DNA of 64,000 bases, from positions 1 to 64,000 of the forward strand of contig JACCIC010000190.1 of NCBI GenBank assembly GCA_018907035.1, given 5' to 3'. A model generated the notes under the pieces. The model did no database searches, was not told the origin of the DNA, and saw only the letters and a list, made by a program, of their open reading frames with translations. The stretch is from Sycobia sp. Sy_11 (lineage: Eukaryota; Arthropoda; Insecta; Hymenoptera; Epichrysomallidae). This document shows, piece by piece, positions 1-10,584 of the stretch (the first letter of the stretch is position 1; each line of letters begins with the position of its first letter). Both the position numbers and the translations under genes were made by a program.

Positions 1-609
1 TTTTCTTTCTACAGGGTTTGCCTGTGCGTGGTACGGCGCAAAAAATGGCTGTACAATACCTAATTCCGCGAGTTTGGTCTTGAGCCAGTTGTTGGCAAAC
101 TCGGTACCATTATCCGAAATTAGGTATTTCGGGAAACCCCACTTAAAGATAATTTGTTCTTCAAGTGCCCGTGTGATTGCTTAGCCATTTGCTTTGCGTA
201 ATGGGCGTATCTCGATGTACTTGGTGAAGAGATCTTGGAACACCAAGAGATACTTATGTTGTCCCTTGCTGGTCGGGAACGGGCCCATAATATCTGCGGC
301 TACACTGCTCCAGGGGCCTTCGATGTTTCGTTGTGACATCAAACCCGTGGGTCCTCTCTGCGACACTTTGTGTATTTGACACTCAGGGCAGTGTTTGACA
401 TGCTTGTGTATGTCCCTTTTCATACCTGGCCAGTAGTACTGCTGGCCGACTTTGTGAGTGGTTTTATCCACTCCAAAGTGCCCTGAGGTCAGAGTGTTAT
501 GACACTCATGGAGGACGCGCTCTCTGTCGTTAGAGGGTACCACGAGCTTCCAGTCATCCTGGTCGTGGCCTAGCGCTTTCGCAATTTCATTTGGCCGATG
601 CATATACAA
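1..609 (-). pseudogene. Integrase region of element A pol (partial, with stops)
   Basis: Retroelement integrases insert the cDNA into the host chromosome in the nucleus. The amino end carries the zinc-binding HHCC pattern (H and H in the region around HECHNTLTSGHFG, then CPEC). The catalytic core follows: first Asp in ADIMGPF, second Asp in ISDNGTEF, and the catalytic Glu in NPVER, whose codon is at plus positions 7-9, right at the window edge. A TAA stop at 181-183 splits the core; the sister element at 20879-21784 has Gln there. A TGA at 628-630 separates this region from RNase H where the sister has Trp. The frame is the same on both sides of each stop, so these are point mutations, not frameshifts. 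The region continues beyond position 1. Confidence 0.85.
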
Positions 610-627
610 CCGTCCATCCCTGATCGA

Positions 628-1092
628 TCAATCGGGAAATAATTCCGGGTGTTTTTGGATTTCGGCGCTTTTTTGCCGGTACCAATCGTCCATTTCCAGG
701 GTGGTGAGCGTTGCCGTAAAGGCCTCGGTGTGTTGAGGGGGCCTTGATAGGGTGTCTGGCACGTGATGAAGTGCTCCCTTTCTGTGGACGATTTCCATGT
801 TGTAAGCTTGGAGTGCCGTTGCCCACCTAGCTAGGCGTCCTGTGGGGTCCTTTAATGTGTGCAACCACTTGAGGCTGCTGTGGTCCGTTATGACAGTGAA
901 CTTCTCGCCGACTAGGTACCCGCGGAATTTTTCTACTGCCCACAGGACGGCTAAGCACTCCTTTTCGGTGACGGTGTAATTCACCTCGGCTGGTGTCAAT
1001 GTCCTGCTTGCGTACGCAATTGGGTGCTTTTCGCCGTGATGTTCTTTGCTTAGCACTGCACCAAAGACGTAATTGCTCACATCTGTTTGCAA
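628..1092 (-). pseudogene. RNase H region of element A pol
   Basis: This segment degrades the RNA strand of the RNA-DNA hybrid during reverse transcription. It begins with the usual TDVSNY block (first catalytic Asp), then EKECLAVLWAVEKFRGYL (catalytic Glu) and ITDHSSLKW (third catalytic Asp), followed by the tether LARWATALQAYN and a VPDTLSRP block typical of Ty3/gypsy RNase H. The frame is shared with the upstream reverse transcriptase and the downstream integrase, separated only by a TAA at 1105-1107 (Gln in the sister copy) and a TGA at 628-630 (Trp in the sister copy). All visible catalytic residues are kept, but the polyprotein is interrupted on both sides. Confidence 0.85.
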
Positions 1093-1107
1093 GACGTACG
1101 GTTTATT

Positions 1108-2151
1108 TTACACGGGTCGCGCTAACACAGGCGCTTGCGTCAACAGGATTCTGAGCTTATCGAAAGCTTCCTGTTGCGCTGATCCCCAGTGCCATTGAAT
1201 GTTTTGCTTCAATAATTTAGCGAGGAGCAGCTTGATTTCCGCTAAGTCCTTTATGAACCTAGCGTACCACCCGACCATGCCTAGAAAGGCCCTCAATTGT
1301 CTCAGGTTGGTAGGCCTTGGGTATTCGCTCACCGGGCGAATTTTTTCGGGGTCAGTGTGCAGACCGTCCGCATCTACGATGTACCCTGAGTACTTGACCT
1401 CCGGGCAGCGAAACTCGGATTTCTTCTTGTTTATTTGCAAGCCAATCTCGTTCAAGCGGATGAGTACCGCTTTCACCTCGTGAAGCTGCTGCTCGAAGGT
1501 CCTCGTAGCGACGATAATATCGTCCATTTTGACGAAGATGTTCGATTGCCAAGCTGGCCCGAAGACAAGGTCCATACCTCTCTGGAAGGTGGCCGGGGCG
1601 TTCGTTAGTCCATAAGGTAATCTCGTATATTGAAAGAGGCCTTTCTGCGGGACCGCAAAGGCGGTGACCTCTTTGCTGCTCTCCTCAAGCGGTATCTGAT
1701 GGTAAGCCTGACTGAGATCTATTTTAGTCAGGTATCGCGCGTCAAGTAAATTGTCCAACAGGACATCCATATGCGGAAGAGGGTATGCGTCCTTTTTAGT
1801 GATGGCGTTGACTGCCCGGTAGTCAATGCAGAACCTTATTTTTCCGTCCTTTTTAGGGACGATTACCGGGCAGCGGCTCCACGAGCTTTCTGACGGTTCT
1901 AAAATACCTTCCTCGAGCAGTCGGTCAATTTCCGCATGAGCCTGCTGAAGGAGTTTATCCGGTATTCGCCGGAAACGCTGTTTGATGGGACGGTTCCCCT
2001 GGGTGTCAATGTACTGGGGCTGCATGCGCGCCAGTTTCAGCGTTCCGGTATTTACCGGTATTAGGTGCCGTAGCACTCGGTCAAGTTCTTTTTTGTCTGC
2101 GTCCTTTAGTTGGACTACCCCCTTGACGGCTGCGATAGCCGTGATAGCTTC
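1108..2151 (-). pseudogene. Reverse transcriptase region of element A pol
   Basis: RNA-templated DNA polymerase of a Ty3/gypsy-type polyprotein. The fingers block has WSRCPVIVPKKDGKIRFCIDYRAV in two pieces, then KIDLSQAYHQIPL with the first catalytic Asp, LPYGLTNAPATFQ, and the active-site box. That box reads K-M-D-D (codons at 1530 down to 1519) where the sister element has Y-M-D-D, so the invariant Tyr is changed although both Asp remain. Downstream are the thumb and connection blocks KYSGYIVDADGL and LRQLRAFLGMVGWYARF. The longest open stretch is 1108-2076; in the same frame it reaches back to the TGA at 2152-2154. The enzyme is bounded by stops and is probably non-functional. Confidence 0.9.
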
Positions 2152-2670
2152 TCATGAGTCATGATGTTGTGTGACGAAATGCCTGAGGATTTTATTAGGC
2201 GTGTGCCACGTAGCGTCTGCGAAATTGATGGTCATTTTTACTGACGAAAGTATGTCCATGCCAAGTACCATGGCGTACTTCAAGGAAGCCGATACCTTGA
2301 AACAGGCTTTAAGTTGTTGGTTGTCGATTGTTAGTAACAGATCGACCTCGCCTTCGTCAGGACATACTTTGCCGTCCGGCATTTACATATATGAACGCAC
2401 TGGTATTATGGCTGATTTTACCAGTTTGCATGGACCAGGGCCTACGTAGGATTTCCGAGCGCCAGGGTCGATCAGCGCTGGGAATATTTTCCCCATCAGC
2501 TCAAAGTTGAGGAAGAATCTATTTTCTTCCTCAGATGCCTTGATGTTGGGATATGTGTTAGTCACGTCCCTGTCTCTGGGGCAGTCGTATTCATCGTCAG
2601 TGATGTGTGGAGTCGTGTTGCTGCGATTATCGAGTTCGACTCCAGTATCCTCGTCCATTACTCGTTTCCC
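2152..2670 (-). pseudogene. Aspartic protease region of element A pol, entered by -1 frameshift
   Basis: The retropepsin-type domain cuts Gag-Pol into its units. The sequence after the gag-pol overlap leads to FFLNFELMGKIFPALIDPGARKSYVG, read here in two parts; the active site is D-P-G-A, not the usual D-T-G-A or D-S-G-A. The flap region VDLLLTID and the ILGMDIL block (here VLGMDILSSV) follow, which fits a retroviral-type protease. A TAA at 2383-2385 interrupts the domain (Gln in the sister element) and a TGA at 2152-2154 ends it. There is no start codon of its own: the frame joins gag at the slippery heptamer 2664-2670. Confidence 0.8.
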
Positions 2671-4598
2671 GAGCTTTTTCGTGGGCTGCAGCGGGGACAG
2701 TTCAGTGTCGTTACATTGTTCTCGCCACAATTGTAACAATAGACTTTTCGTCTATCAGGGCATCTGTCTGCCCAATGCCCTGGTTTCTTACAGGTCCAGC
2801 AGGGCCTGTCATCCTCCCGCTGCGGTCCATTTCTAGAACGTCGTTCGTTCTCTCGTGCTAGGGAACGATATTCCCGATTTCTTCTATCAGGCGATCTGTA
2901 CGAATGGTACCTGTGATCGTCTCTGTTAGGTGATCAGTACTGACGGTCAGGTGTTCTCCTTCTCCATGATTCACGGTCTTGGCTACGTGGTGGACTTCGA
3001 GAGGGGTATCTGTGTCGGTATAGCGGGGATGGAGAAGGGTTGCTGGGACATGATGCCGATACAGGTGAGGGATATCTAGGTGAGGGGGGTGGTTTTCTAT
3101 GGTAGGGGGACGGTGACCGATACCGTGGCGATGAACTTCTTTGTCGCCTTCTCTTTTCAGTTCGTTTTGCCGTTGCTTCCCTGTTGACTATGGGAGACGG
3201 CCTGTCTCTTCTGGTATCTCTCCGTGAGTTGTGAGAGGGCGATCGTACGATGTCGCCCCTGGTGTCGGCTGCGGCGGATGGCTCACTTATCGTGACCGTT
3301 TTCTTCGGGGCAGTTGTTTTCTCATCATCGATTGCCGCTGGTCTCGATCGTCGATTTGCCCTTTCTGACGGAGAGCAGGCCGCAGTGCTCACCATGCATT
3401 CATCTTGTGCTGGCGGTTCTTTGTACCGCTTCGTGAGCTCGCTCTTCAGCTCGATTTGCTGACCCAGCAATTGCAGCTCGTCGATGGACTGGAACTCGTT
3501 TCTATTGATCTTTTCCATATATGATGGATGCAGGTTTCTGTATATTCTGTCAAGCTGCGCTTCTAGTGTTAGTGCAGGTGACATTTTGGTCAGCAGGACG
3601 CGTATGCCTCTGAGATATGAGCCGATGGACTCTTTCGAGCCTTGCGTTCTGTCACGCAATTCCTCTTCGAGGCGTAGAGTGTAGTCGATAGGCCGAAATT
3701 GACGGCGCAGCGCTGCCTTGAATTCTTCCAGGGTCCGCCATTGTTTGTATAGGGGTCTGGCCCAGATGCGGACTGAGCCGCACAGTATCCCTGGAATCAG
3801 TTTCAAGATGTCAGACGCCGGGATGTCAAGACTGTTCATCGTCTCTTCCATCCTATCAATGAACTCCTCCACGTCTTCGCGAGGGGCTCCCATGAACTGC
3901 ACCTTCCACTGGCGCAGCAATTGTCCAGTCCGCGTTTCCTTCAGATAGGTGTTCTCGAAGGGTCGGCTTGTGTTGGTGTAATTCGATGTTCTTGGTGCTG
4001 CATTACGCGTGGGCTGCGCTCCAGCTGTTGGGCCGGGCATACCCATGTGTGGCATCGTGGCGTACTGCTGCAACAGTTCCGGATGAACATATGGCCATCC
4101 TCCAGGCAGATGTTGCCAGCTGCTGGCAGCAGCTGGGAGATGGTTATCTCCAGTGGTGTTCGTGCTGTGCAACGGTGGTGATGGCCATGGCCCATGCGGG
4201 TATCCCATGTATGGAGCGGTATTCGGCCAGCTCGGTGCCATGGTGGCGATATGGGGTTCTGTAGGGTTTATTTTTTCAGCAGTATCGATATTATCTGCTT
4301 CATTCTGTATGTGGTCAAGTGCGGTGGAACTCAAGACTTTCGATAATTCCGTCATCTCTCGGTTTGTCTCTCTTGCTTCGTTATCTGTGGCGTACCATTC
4401 TGCTGCTTATGGTCCAAAGCGCCGCCGCATTTCGAAGCGCAGTGGTCTGTCTTTTAGTATGGTTGGGTCCTCGTCTATTCGTATTTACTTTTGTTCGGCT
4501 TCTGTGAGCAGCGCGTCTTTTTGCAGTTTGTCATAGACGCTGCTAAGCCTTGCTCTCTCCTCATCTATATCACTTCTAATTTCTTGAGGGAGCTCCAT
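2658..4598 (-). pseudogene. gag of element A (capsid and zinc knuckles, three premature stops)
   Basis: Gag forms the virus-like particle and binds the element RNA. I start it at the ATG at 4596-4598 because the frame resembles the amino end of the sister gag (blocks LRFEMRRRFG and AAEWYA match LVTFELRRVFG and AADWNE). In order: a charged amino end, a Pro-rich segment with PHGPWPSPP, the capsid-type block with VRIWARPLYKQWRTLEEFKA and FRPIDYTLRLEEELRDRTQG, an Arg/Ser-Pro-rich tail, and two zinc knuckles near 2690-2790 (CWTCKKPGHWADRC and CYNCGENNVTTLNC). In-frame stops lie at 4485-4487, 4407-4409 and 2934-2936. The natural gag stop is the TAA at 2658-2660, just after the slippery site. Confidence 0.82.
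2664..2670 (-). promoter_or_regulatory. -1 ribosomal frameshift site of element A (GGGAAAC)
   Basis: On the minus strand the gag codons here read TCG GGA AAC GAG TAA, so the heptamer G GGA AAC has the phase X XXY YYZ required for tandem slippage. Gag is read from positions equal to 2 modulo 3 and pol from positions equal to 0 modulo 3, which is a -1 shift on this strand. The site sits after the second zinc knuckle and two codons before the gag stop. The sister element (18485-18491) and the unrelated element E (48076-48082) have the same heptamer type at the same place. I did not identify a downstream pseudoknot. Confidence 0.7.
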
Positions 4599-6808
4599 TA
4601 TTCCTTAGTCAGGTTCTCAAAAAGGGTACGATACAACGATACGAAAGTAAATAAAAAAACGACAACAGTATATGTATAGTAAAAATGTAAGAACAGCTAT
4701 TCGACGTGTTCTTGTTTATATGTGTTTGGGGTAAAACCAAAAAGCGTATTTTCCTAGAAGGAGATAAAATAGTATTTTTCTTTTCTTTCTGGAAATTGTT
4801 ATTTCCAACAAAACCGTAGAAAATTTTTCTTCTTCCTGTCGATTTGGTACTCGTCTATACTTGTAAAAGAATGAGCTGTTATACGTAGTAACGGGCCAAG
4901 TATTTATCGTAGTAAAATTGTAAGAATTGGATGTAATTTCTCCTGCAAATAGCTAATAAAAGTAAATACTATTATGCTGTGCATTTTGTTTTTTTTCAGA
5001 TGCGGTTATTTATGAAATTGATTGCGATTAATTATTGTAAAATAATTATTATATAATTTTAATAGTTAAGTTGTTGACAATTATTATATAGTATATAAAA
5101 TTTTTCTAAAAGTGAAGCAGAAAAAAAAATGTTTAATGAGTAAGAAAAAATTTTAAAACTGGTTTATTTTGATAGTGAAGCAATAATTCCAAATTTGTTG
5201 ATAATTGAAGAATGTTCATGTGAAAATGTACTTATTGTTGACTGTTATTGGTGTTATTATTATTATTGTTATTATTACTATTATTATTGTTGCATCACTA
5301 TTTTATTTTAAGTTGAATTATTGTTGTATTACTATGGTTATTATTTTTATCCGTTACTGCGGTTGTTCTCTGCTACACATATTTTAGAGTACAGTACTCC
5401 TGAATGACAGTAATAAATCCACATATATCTTATTGAAAAGAAATATAAAGAGATAAAAAAATTTGTTTTTGTAACGCTGAGTTAACTAGTAAAGGAAAAT
5501 ACATCTAAAATCTCTTCTATAATTTCTTCCCATTGGTTTATTTATTAACAATTAAAATGTTAATAGCATGCTCCATGTTAATAACATGCTACAAATATAA
5601 CAATATAGGCAATAGATTTTCTCTCTTTTTTTTGTTTTATTTAAGTTTATTTAGTTATTATTATTATTATTATTTTGAAGTCACTCTGTTCTGCTTACAC
5701 GTTTAGTTTTTATGTAACCATTCACTCTAGTATATACAATCACTTGTCTGTCAATTGTATACAATCACTGGTTCTTTTTAATTTTTGGTTATTTCATATA
5801 TATTAATCCTATTATATATATATATATATCTTGCTATGTGGTTCCCTGCCTTATTATTGTCTTATCATTACATTATAATCATTAATATTATTTTAGTAAA
5901 TATTAATATAATTTATAGTAATTGTATTATTATGATTTATAATATTTATAGTAATAATCCCTAATTGGATTATTATATACTGGTTATATTACCTTGTATT
6001 CTATTACAAAGCTGTTATAATATAATGGTGTCGATATCACTAAAGACTCATCTAACTGCTTATTCTTGTTGTTATTTAATGTTATTTATTATTATTCTAT
6101 ATTTACAGTTTAATGTATAGTAGTTGAAAATAGAAAGAACACGTACACTATCAAAATGTTCTTGTGCTTAAGCGTGTGTTTTGTTATACTGCTCCCAGCA
6201 GCTATTTGTTGAAATAAATAGTTTAAATATACATACTCATCAATTACTTAAATAATTAAATGGGAGTTTTCAAAAGATGAAAAGAAGTTGGCGGTATTTG
6301 CTCTTGTTTTTTTTTGTTGAACAAGATTCTTACTGTACTTGGCCACAGACAAGCTATCATGAGCTATTATTTGCTAGAAAGCCTTCATTTTCTATAAAAT
6401 TATTTAAAATTTATTTTTCACCATTGTGGTGAATATCCTTAACCATGTCCACTTTATAAAGTTGAGAAATTTCAATTCCTTCCTGCAAATTATTCTCTTT
6501 CAAAATTCTTCCTGAGTACCTATATGGCAAGCGTATAGGTTACCTGTCAAATAGAAAGAGAGAGAAGCTCTTCTGCTATCTGAGCCAACTTCTTCTTCTC
6601 TTTTTTTTCTTTAGAGAGTATGTATATTTTAGAAAGTATTTTATACTTTGGCTGTAGCAATGGTTAAGAAAAATGGAAGCGATATCTATAACAAGGGGGA
6701 AAGGTGTCCTGTATACACTGAGTGTAGTATACTTATTGTTGTATACGCTTTTCAGTTATGAAGTTTTGTAATGCTGATGATTTCGTTGATCTCTTCTAAT
6801 TTCCCGAT

Positions 6809-6857
<49 letters not shown>

Positions 6858-7988
6858 TCTTCTGAATATCCTGATGAATTATTTGTGAAAGTAGATATTT
6901 AAAATAAAACCATCTTTTACGTTCTTCTGAGGGTTATATGTAGTATTATACAAAGGTGCGAAAGGGGCAGGGACGATACTGTATTCATATGCTTTTACAC
7001 ATAATAAGAGAGGAAACGATACATATTTAATATAATAAGTTAATAAATATTTAGGGACGTGAGTGACGAGAAAGGACAGACAGAACATCAAAAATCAGTT
7101 AAATGTATATAAAATATATATATGGAGCATATGAGAAATATTCGTATAAATTTAAATATACTATCAGTAATTTAAAATAATATGTAAATAATATATGAAT
7201 TATATAGAAATAATTTATATTCGAATAACTGGTAATGTATGTAATGATTTTCAGAAAAGGCTATTTATCTTATATGTAAACACACTAAGTTTAAGAGGTA
7301 TTTGACCTCGACCTTCTACTTTTATTTATGTAATTACTAAATTTATCCTTTACTGTGCTGTTATTTCAATTTTGAAATACCAGCGTATTTCCCAAGAAAA
7401 AGAGAAAGTTGTTCTCTTTTGTGTGTTTACATTTCAGACAACAAATAGCCCATATTGCTAATATATATACATGAAATTATAAGTAAAATTATAATTATAC
7501 TGTTACTTATATTTCCATTATTATAAATACATATATATATTCATGTAAGATACAATATCAATACGTACGTGCAACATTTCTGTGAATGTAAAATTGAGAG
7601 AAACTATTTGCTATATAACACCTTGCTTGCTTCTATACAATATATATACAAGGGGTAACGAAAAGGGGTTTATGTGAATTAACTTTAATCCGATAAATTA
7701 ATTAATTGTGAATTATTAATTAATACTTTAGTACATAGATGTGACGAAAAGGGAGAAAGGGAAAAAGCTTTTAATTATCAAAAACTTGTCAGTATATTTT
7801 TGACAAGCTTATGCCATTGCGCATTCTTCTGCGCACACTCCTTGATGCAGTCGTCGCATTTCCGCGTGTGCACGTGTACGTGTATTGCGTACTATTCGCT
7901 TTGTATGGCTAAGCTAAAGGGGATCGGGACAATGAGCGGGTGCACGATTTAGATCTTCTACAGGAATTCTTGACTATTCTCGTCGCGG
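4599..7988 (-). other. AT-rich leader of element A, no genes seen
   Basis: About 3.4 kb lies between the primer binding site and the gag ATG. It is strongly AT-rich with many stops in all frames; the short ORFs at 5205-5387 and 6879-7091 are low-complexity and have no recognisable domain. It includes an (AT)n run at about 6811-6854, a shorter one at 5815-5830, a direct repeat of about 18 bp around the GCATGC sites near 5562-5597, and a trinucleotide TTA/TTG-rich stretch at 5250-5330. The length is unusual for a retrotransposon leader; some of it may be later insertions that I cannot delimit. Confidence 0.5.
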
Positions 7989-8008
7989 GCTCCACGCTCT
8001 GGGCGCCA
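7989..8008 (-). promoter_or_regulatory. Primer binding site of element A
   Basis: Reading leftward from the LTR end (TTACA at 8015-8011), two bases are followed by TGGCGCCCAGAGCGTGGAGC. TGG pairs with the CCA end of a tRNA, and the first nine bases agree with the 3' end of tRNA-Lys(CUU); after that there is a small insertion or change. Elements B (10566) and E (43960) have similar primer sites at the same spacing of two to four bases after the LTR. Confidence 0.65.
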
Positions 8009-8010
8009 TT

Positions 8011-9131
8011 TGTAACCCCAAAATCGGGTTATTACTTACTATTCGTATGCATGTGTGTGTGGACTCTTCCACGCTGCTGGTTGTGCACTCCGCTGGAAAA
8101 GGGGCGGGGAACGAGAAATGAACTACGCGAGTGGCTTTATCGGATTATGACAATATTAACATTTATTTATACAAAAAGACTATTTACAACAATAAAGTAG
8201 TACATACGCTATGTACTGATTGCGGGTTCCGCGACGCTACGTTAACTATTTATAAAACTACGTAATCGTACAAACTACTCAGGGACGGGGGAAACGGAAC
8301 GGGACGCTTTCGATATAACACACGTGGGAACGACGGTACATTAGAAGATTACACACTATAGGTTACATGCAATTTCCACGCGAAATCATTTACTACCGCA
8401 TAAAATTACAAGATGAAACAACGATAGCATTTACGTGGCTACGCGCGATATACACCTAACAATTAATATTAAGAGGGCGCGGCGGTGGGCCAGGAGCCTA
8501 GCTATATGCACGCATGAATAATTACAACAAAAGTAGAAGGCTACTTGCCGCCGACGCCGACGATACTGTCGCTGGCCGAAAGCTCGCCGATGCTCGCTGG
8601 TGGTCGCTGGTGCTCGCTGGTGTCAGGGCGACCGGGCGCGCGCTCTCTCTCTTCTCGCTGATGGCTCGCGCGGTCGCGCGTGGCTGCGGCTCGTAGCCGC
8701 TGATGGCGTCGCTGGCTCGCGACGGTAGCGCGTAGGCGCTAGTGCTCTCACTGTCCGGGGTTGCCGCGGGGATGTCGCCGCGTATCTTTTCCTCGTCTCC
8801 GATGTGCTCGCACGAAGTTTACGCCAAGGCAAACTTGTAACTCGTTACCGCAAAGGAAGCTACAATGGCGACCTGAACTATATGGTTCGAAACGAACGAA
8901 AGACGAAACACGAGAACGGTAATTCAAGGCGGTACGAAACGAAGGGGCGTCGAAAAGTTATGAACTGCCGGGACGAAAGAGAAAGTGCAAGTGAAGTTCA
9001 TTCCGAACTTCATACGTACAGTTGCGCTTCCAGCGCCCTCGCGGCTCGCGCGTATCATTTCGCGAACTCACACGAACACTCGCGGTTTCACACGAGCGCT
9101 CTAACCTACCACCGCCATTCGGGCGGTTACA
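8011..9131 (-). repeat. 5' LTR of element A (about 1.12 kb)
   Basis: On the minus strand the segment starts TGTAACCGCCCGAATGG and ends GGGGTTACA, giving a 7-bp terminal inverted repeat TGTAACC/GGTTACA, and is followed by a primer binding site. An AATAAA signal lies about 150 bases before the LTR end (near 8162-8168), matching its place in the LTR of element B. The middle (about 8480-8830) is GC- and CpG-rich, unlike its surroundings. Short ORFs inside it (8514-8696, 8623-8832, 8804-9181) are shadows of GC-rich sequence. The first 134 bp are repeated at 9521-9654. Confidence 0.75.
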
Positions 9132-9520
9132 AACTCCCCCTCCCAAACCGCAGATGGGCGCGTGGTCGCGAAGGAGTTTGAATGGTGACGATGCGCGAGA
9201 CGCGAATGTTGCATGTATACTTCGGGGAACACTGTAGGAAATAATACATGATTGACTAGATACGGTAAGGGATTGTACATTCTTTGACGAAAACACGGTA
9301 GGGGATTATACATGATTTGGGGAAGCACGACGACCATTGGTTTACCCTTCGCTCGGGTATAAAGGAGAAACAAAACAAAAGTAATCTAGAATAACAAAAA
9401 AACGAAAAATATGATTGCACCTGCTGGTGTGGAGTTTGGTCGTCGGTTGCACACCGTGACTCGATATAATTCTATTTATTTTCCTATTACTACTTCCCTA
9501 CATCTAATTATAAACTAAGC

Positions 9521-9654
9521 TCATTCCGAACTTCATACGTACAGTTACGCTTCCAGCGCCCTCGCGGCTCGCGCGTATCGTTTCGCGAACTCACACGAAC
9601 ACTCGCGGTGTCACACGAGCGCTCTAACCTACCACCACCATTCGGGCGGTTACA
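9521..9654 (-). repeat. Second copy of the first 134 bp of the element A LTR
   Basis: This segment matches 8998-9131 over exactly 134 bp with about four mismatches by eye. It ends at the same LTR terminus (TTACA on the plus strand, TGTAA on the minus strand). Beyond 9521 the match stops abruptly. It is thus a truncated LTR of the same family, lying ten bases from the start of the plus-strand element B LTR. The 9132-9520 stretch between the two copies has no gene; it contains a short internal repeat (CGGTAAGGGATTGTACAT and a near copy about 40 bases later) and a TATAAA at about 9358. Confidence 0.75.
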
Positions 9655-9664
9655 ATATATGTAT

Positions 9665-10562
9665 TGTAACCGGCTAAATTTGCCGGTTCTCGCGTTCCCC
9701 CGCGTTCTCGGTGAAAACCGAGTGTTTGCGCGCGACAGCGAAAACGCGCGAAGCGCGAGCCGCAAGAGTGCGCAATCGTCGCAAAGAAGGAGGAAATACG
9801 AGGAGAAGAATATCTTCACCGCCAAGCTACCGAAGTGAGAGCACGGAAAAATCTAGAGAGAGAGAGAGCTCCAGCCAAACTAATACCTCCATCTCCAGCA
9901 CCTTTCCCGGCGTTGATCACCAGCTCCCGGTGATTCGAATCGTGCAAAATAAGTATATATAGTCGCGTACTGATCCCATCGCGGCCCGATCGTTGTGCGA
10001 TCGCCCGTGCTTGAACGAATCGAGAGAGAAGGAAGCAAGGAAGCGATTTCGATCTGAAAGATAAAGAGAGGTCCAGTAAAAGAGAGAGATGGAAGGAAGG
10101 AAGGAAGGAAGGACGAAAGAGAAGACCACCCCGGAACGAGAGGAAGCAACGGCGGAGCGTCGTCCCGGTAAGTACCCTCTGTTTTATTATATGCGAAAGA
10201 GTGCGCGTCCCCGAGACTTTGCGCGCCATAGTTGTACGGCCGCTCCGCGATCCCGCCAGCTAGATGATACGCACCGTGTCAGCTCCCCATCCCACTCCTT
10301 GCCGTTCGATATTTCCCCGCGCCCGCGGAATCCGCTCCCGTAGGAAAATGTCGTCGCCGCGCGCGCTGAGTTTGTATATATATTTCGTTGCCGAAATTGT
10401 AGTGTAACGAATGCGTGATAAATAAATGTGCAATGATTCTATACGCCTGTCTCGCGTTATTTCGCATTCCCTCGTTCCCCCGTTTCAGGTCCAGCGCAGC
10501 CGGCAAGCAACGCACAACGACCAAGTAAGTAACACGTAACCGCACATAAGTACGCGGTTATA
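9665..10562 (+). repeat. 5' LTR of element B (about 0.9 kb)
   Basis: It starts TGTAACCGGC and ends GCGGTTATA, probably a mutated GGTTACA, followed three bases later by a primer site. Positions 9683-10214 match 24758-25274. Visible elements are a TATA-like TATATATAG at about 9953, a purine-rich stretch with GGAA repeats (10090-10115), a splice-donor-like GGTAAGTAC near 10166, and AATAAA at about 10420, some 140 bases before the LTR end. ORFs at 9711-9962, 9816-10229 and 10089-10343 are shadows of this GC-rich sequence. Confidence 0.75.
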
Positions 10563-10565
10563 AAA

Positions 10566-10584
10566 TGGCACCCAAGCAGTGTGG
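10566..10584 (+). promoter_or_regulatory. Primer binding site of element B
   Basis: TGGCACCCAAGCAGTGTGG follows the LTR end after AAA. It resembles the primer sites of elements A and E (TGGCGCCCA then GTG) but carries changes, so the primer tRNA is less certain; tRNA-Lys is the best guess by analogy. Confidence 0.5.

Larger units (their letters stand above)
1..9131 (-). mobile_element. Element A: Ty3/gypsy-like LTR retrotransposon, minus strand, 3' part off the left edge
   Basis: Read on the minus strand the order is LTR (9131 to 8011), primer binding site, long AT-rich leader, gag (from 4598), pol (protease, reverse transcriptase, RNase H, integrase). The window ends inside the integrase core, so the rest of integrase, any third ORF and the 3' LTR lie to the left. 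The PR-RT-RH-IN order and the integrase HHCC region are those of Ty3/gypsy elements. Premature stops occur in gag and pol, so this copy is dead. It belongs to the same family as the plus-strand element at 9665-25274: the proteins align along their length and both have the unusual protease motif DPGA. That the LTR at 8011-9131 and the gag-pol at 1-4598 belong to one element is inferred from orientation, order and the primer site; the 3.4 kb leader between them is long. Confidence 0.8.

Noticed and set aside
181..1107. Stop codons at Gln positions as a sign of a changed genetic code
   Set aside because: Trp and Arg positions are also stops, other Gln codons are normal, and mariner copy 1 is open with the standard code. 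Decay by transitions explains it better.
8514..9296. GC-rich ORFs on both strands
   Set aside because: They lie in the LTR of element A, have no domains and overlap each other on both strands, as expected for CpG-rich non-coding DNA.
9508..10545. ORFs up to 137 codons on both strands
   Set aside because: They fall in the LTR fragment and the 5' LTR of element B; similar frames in the 3' LTR (24681-25380) are not conserved as proteins.
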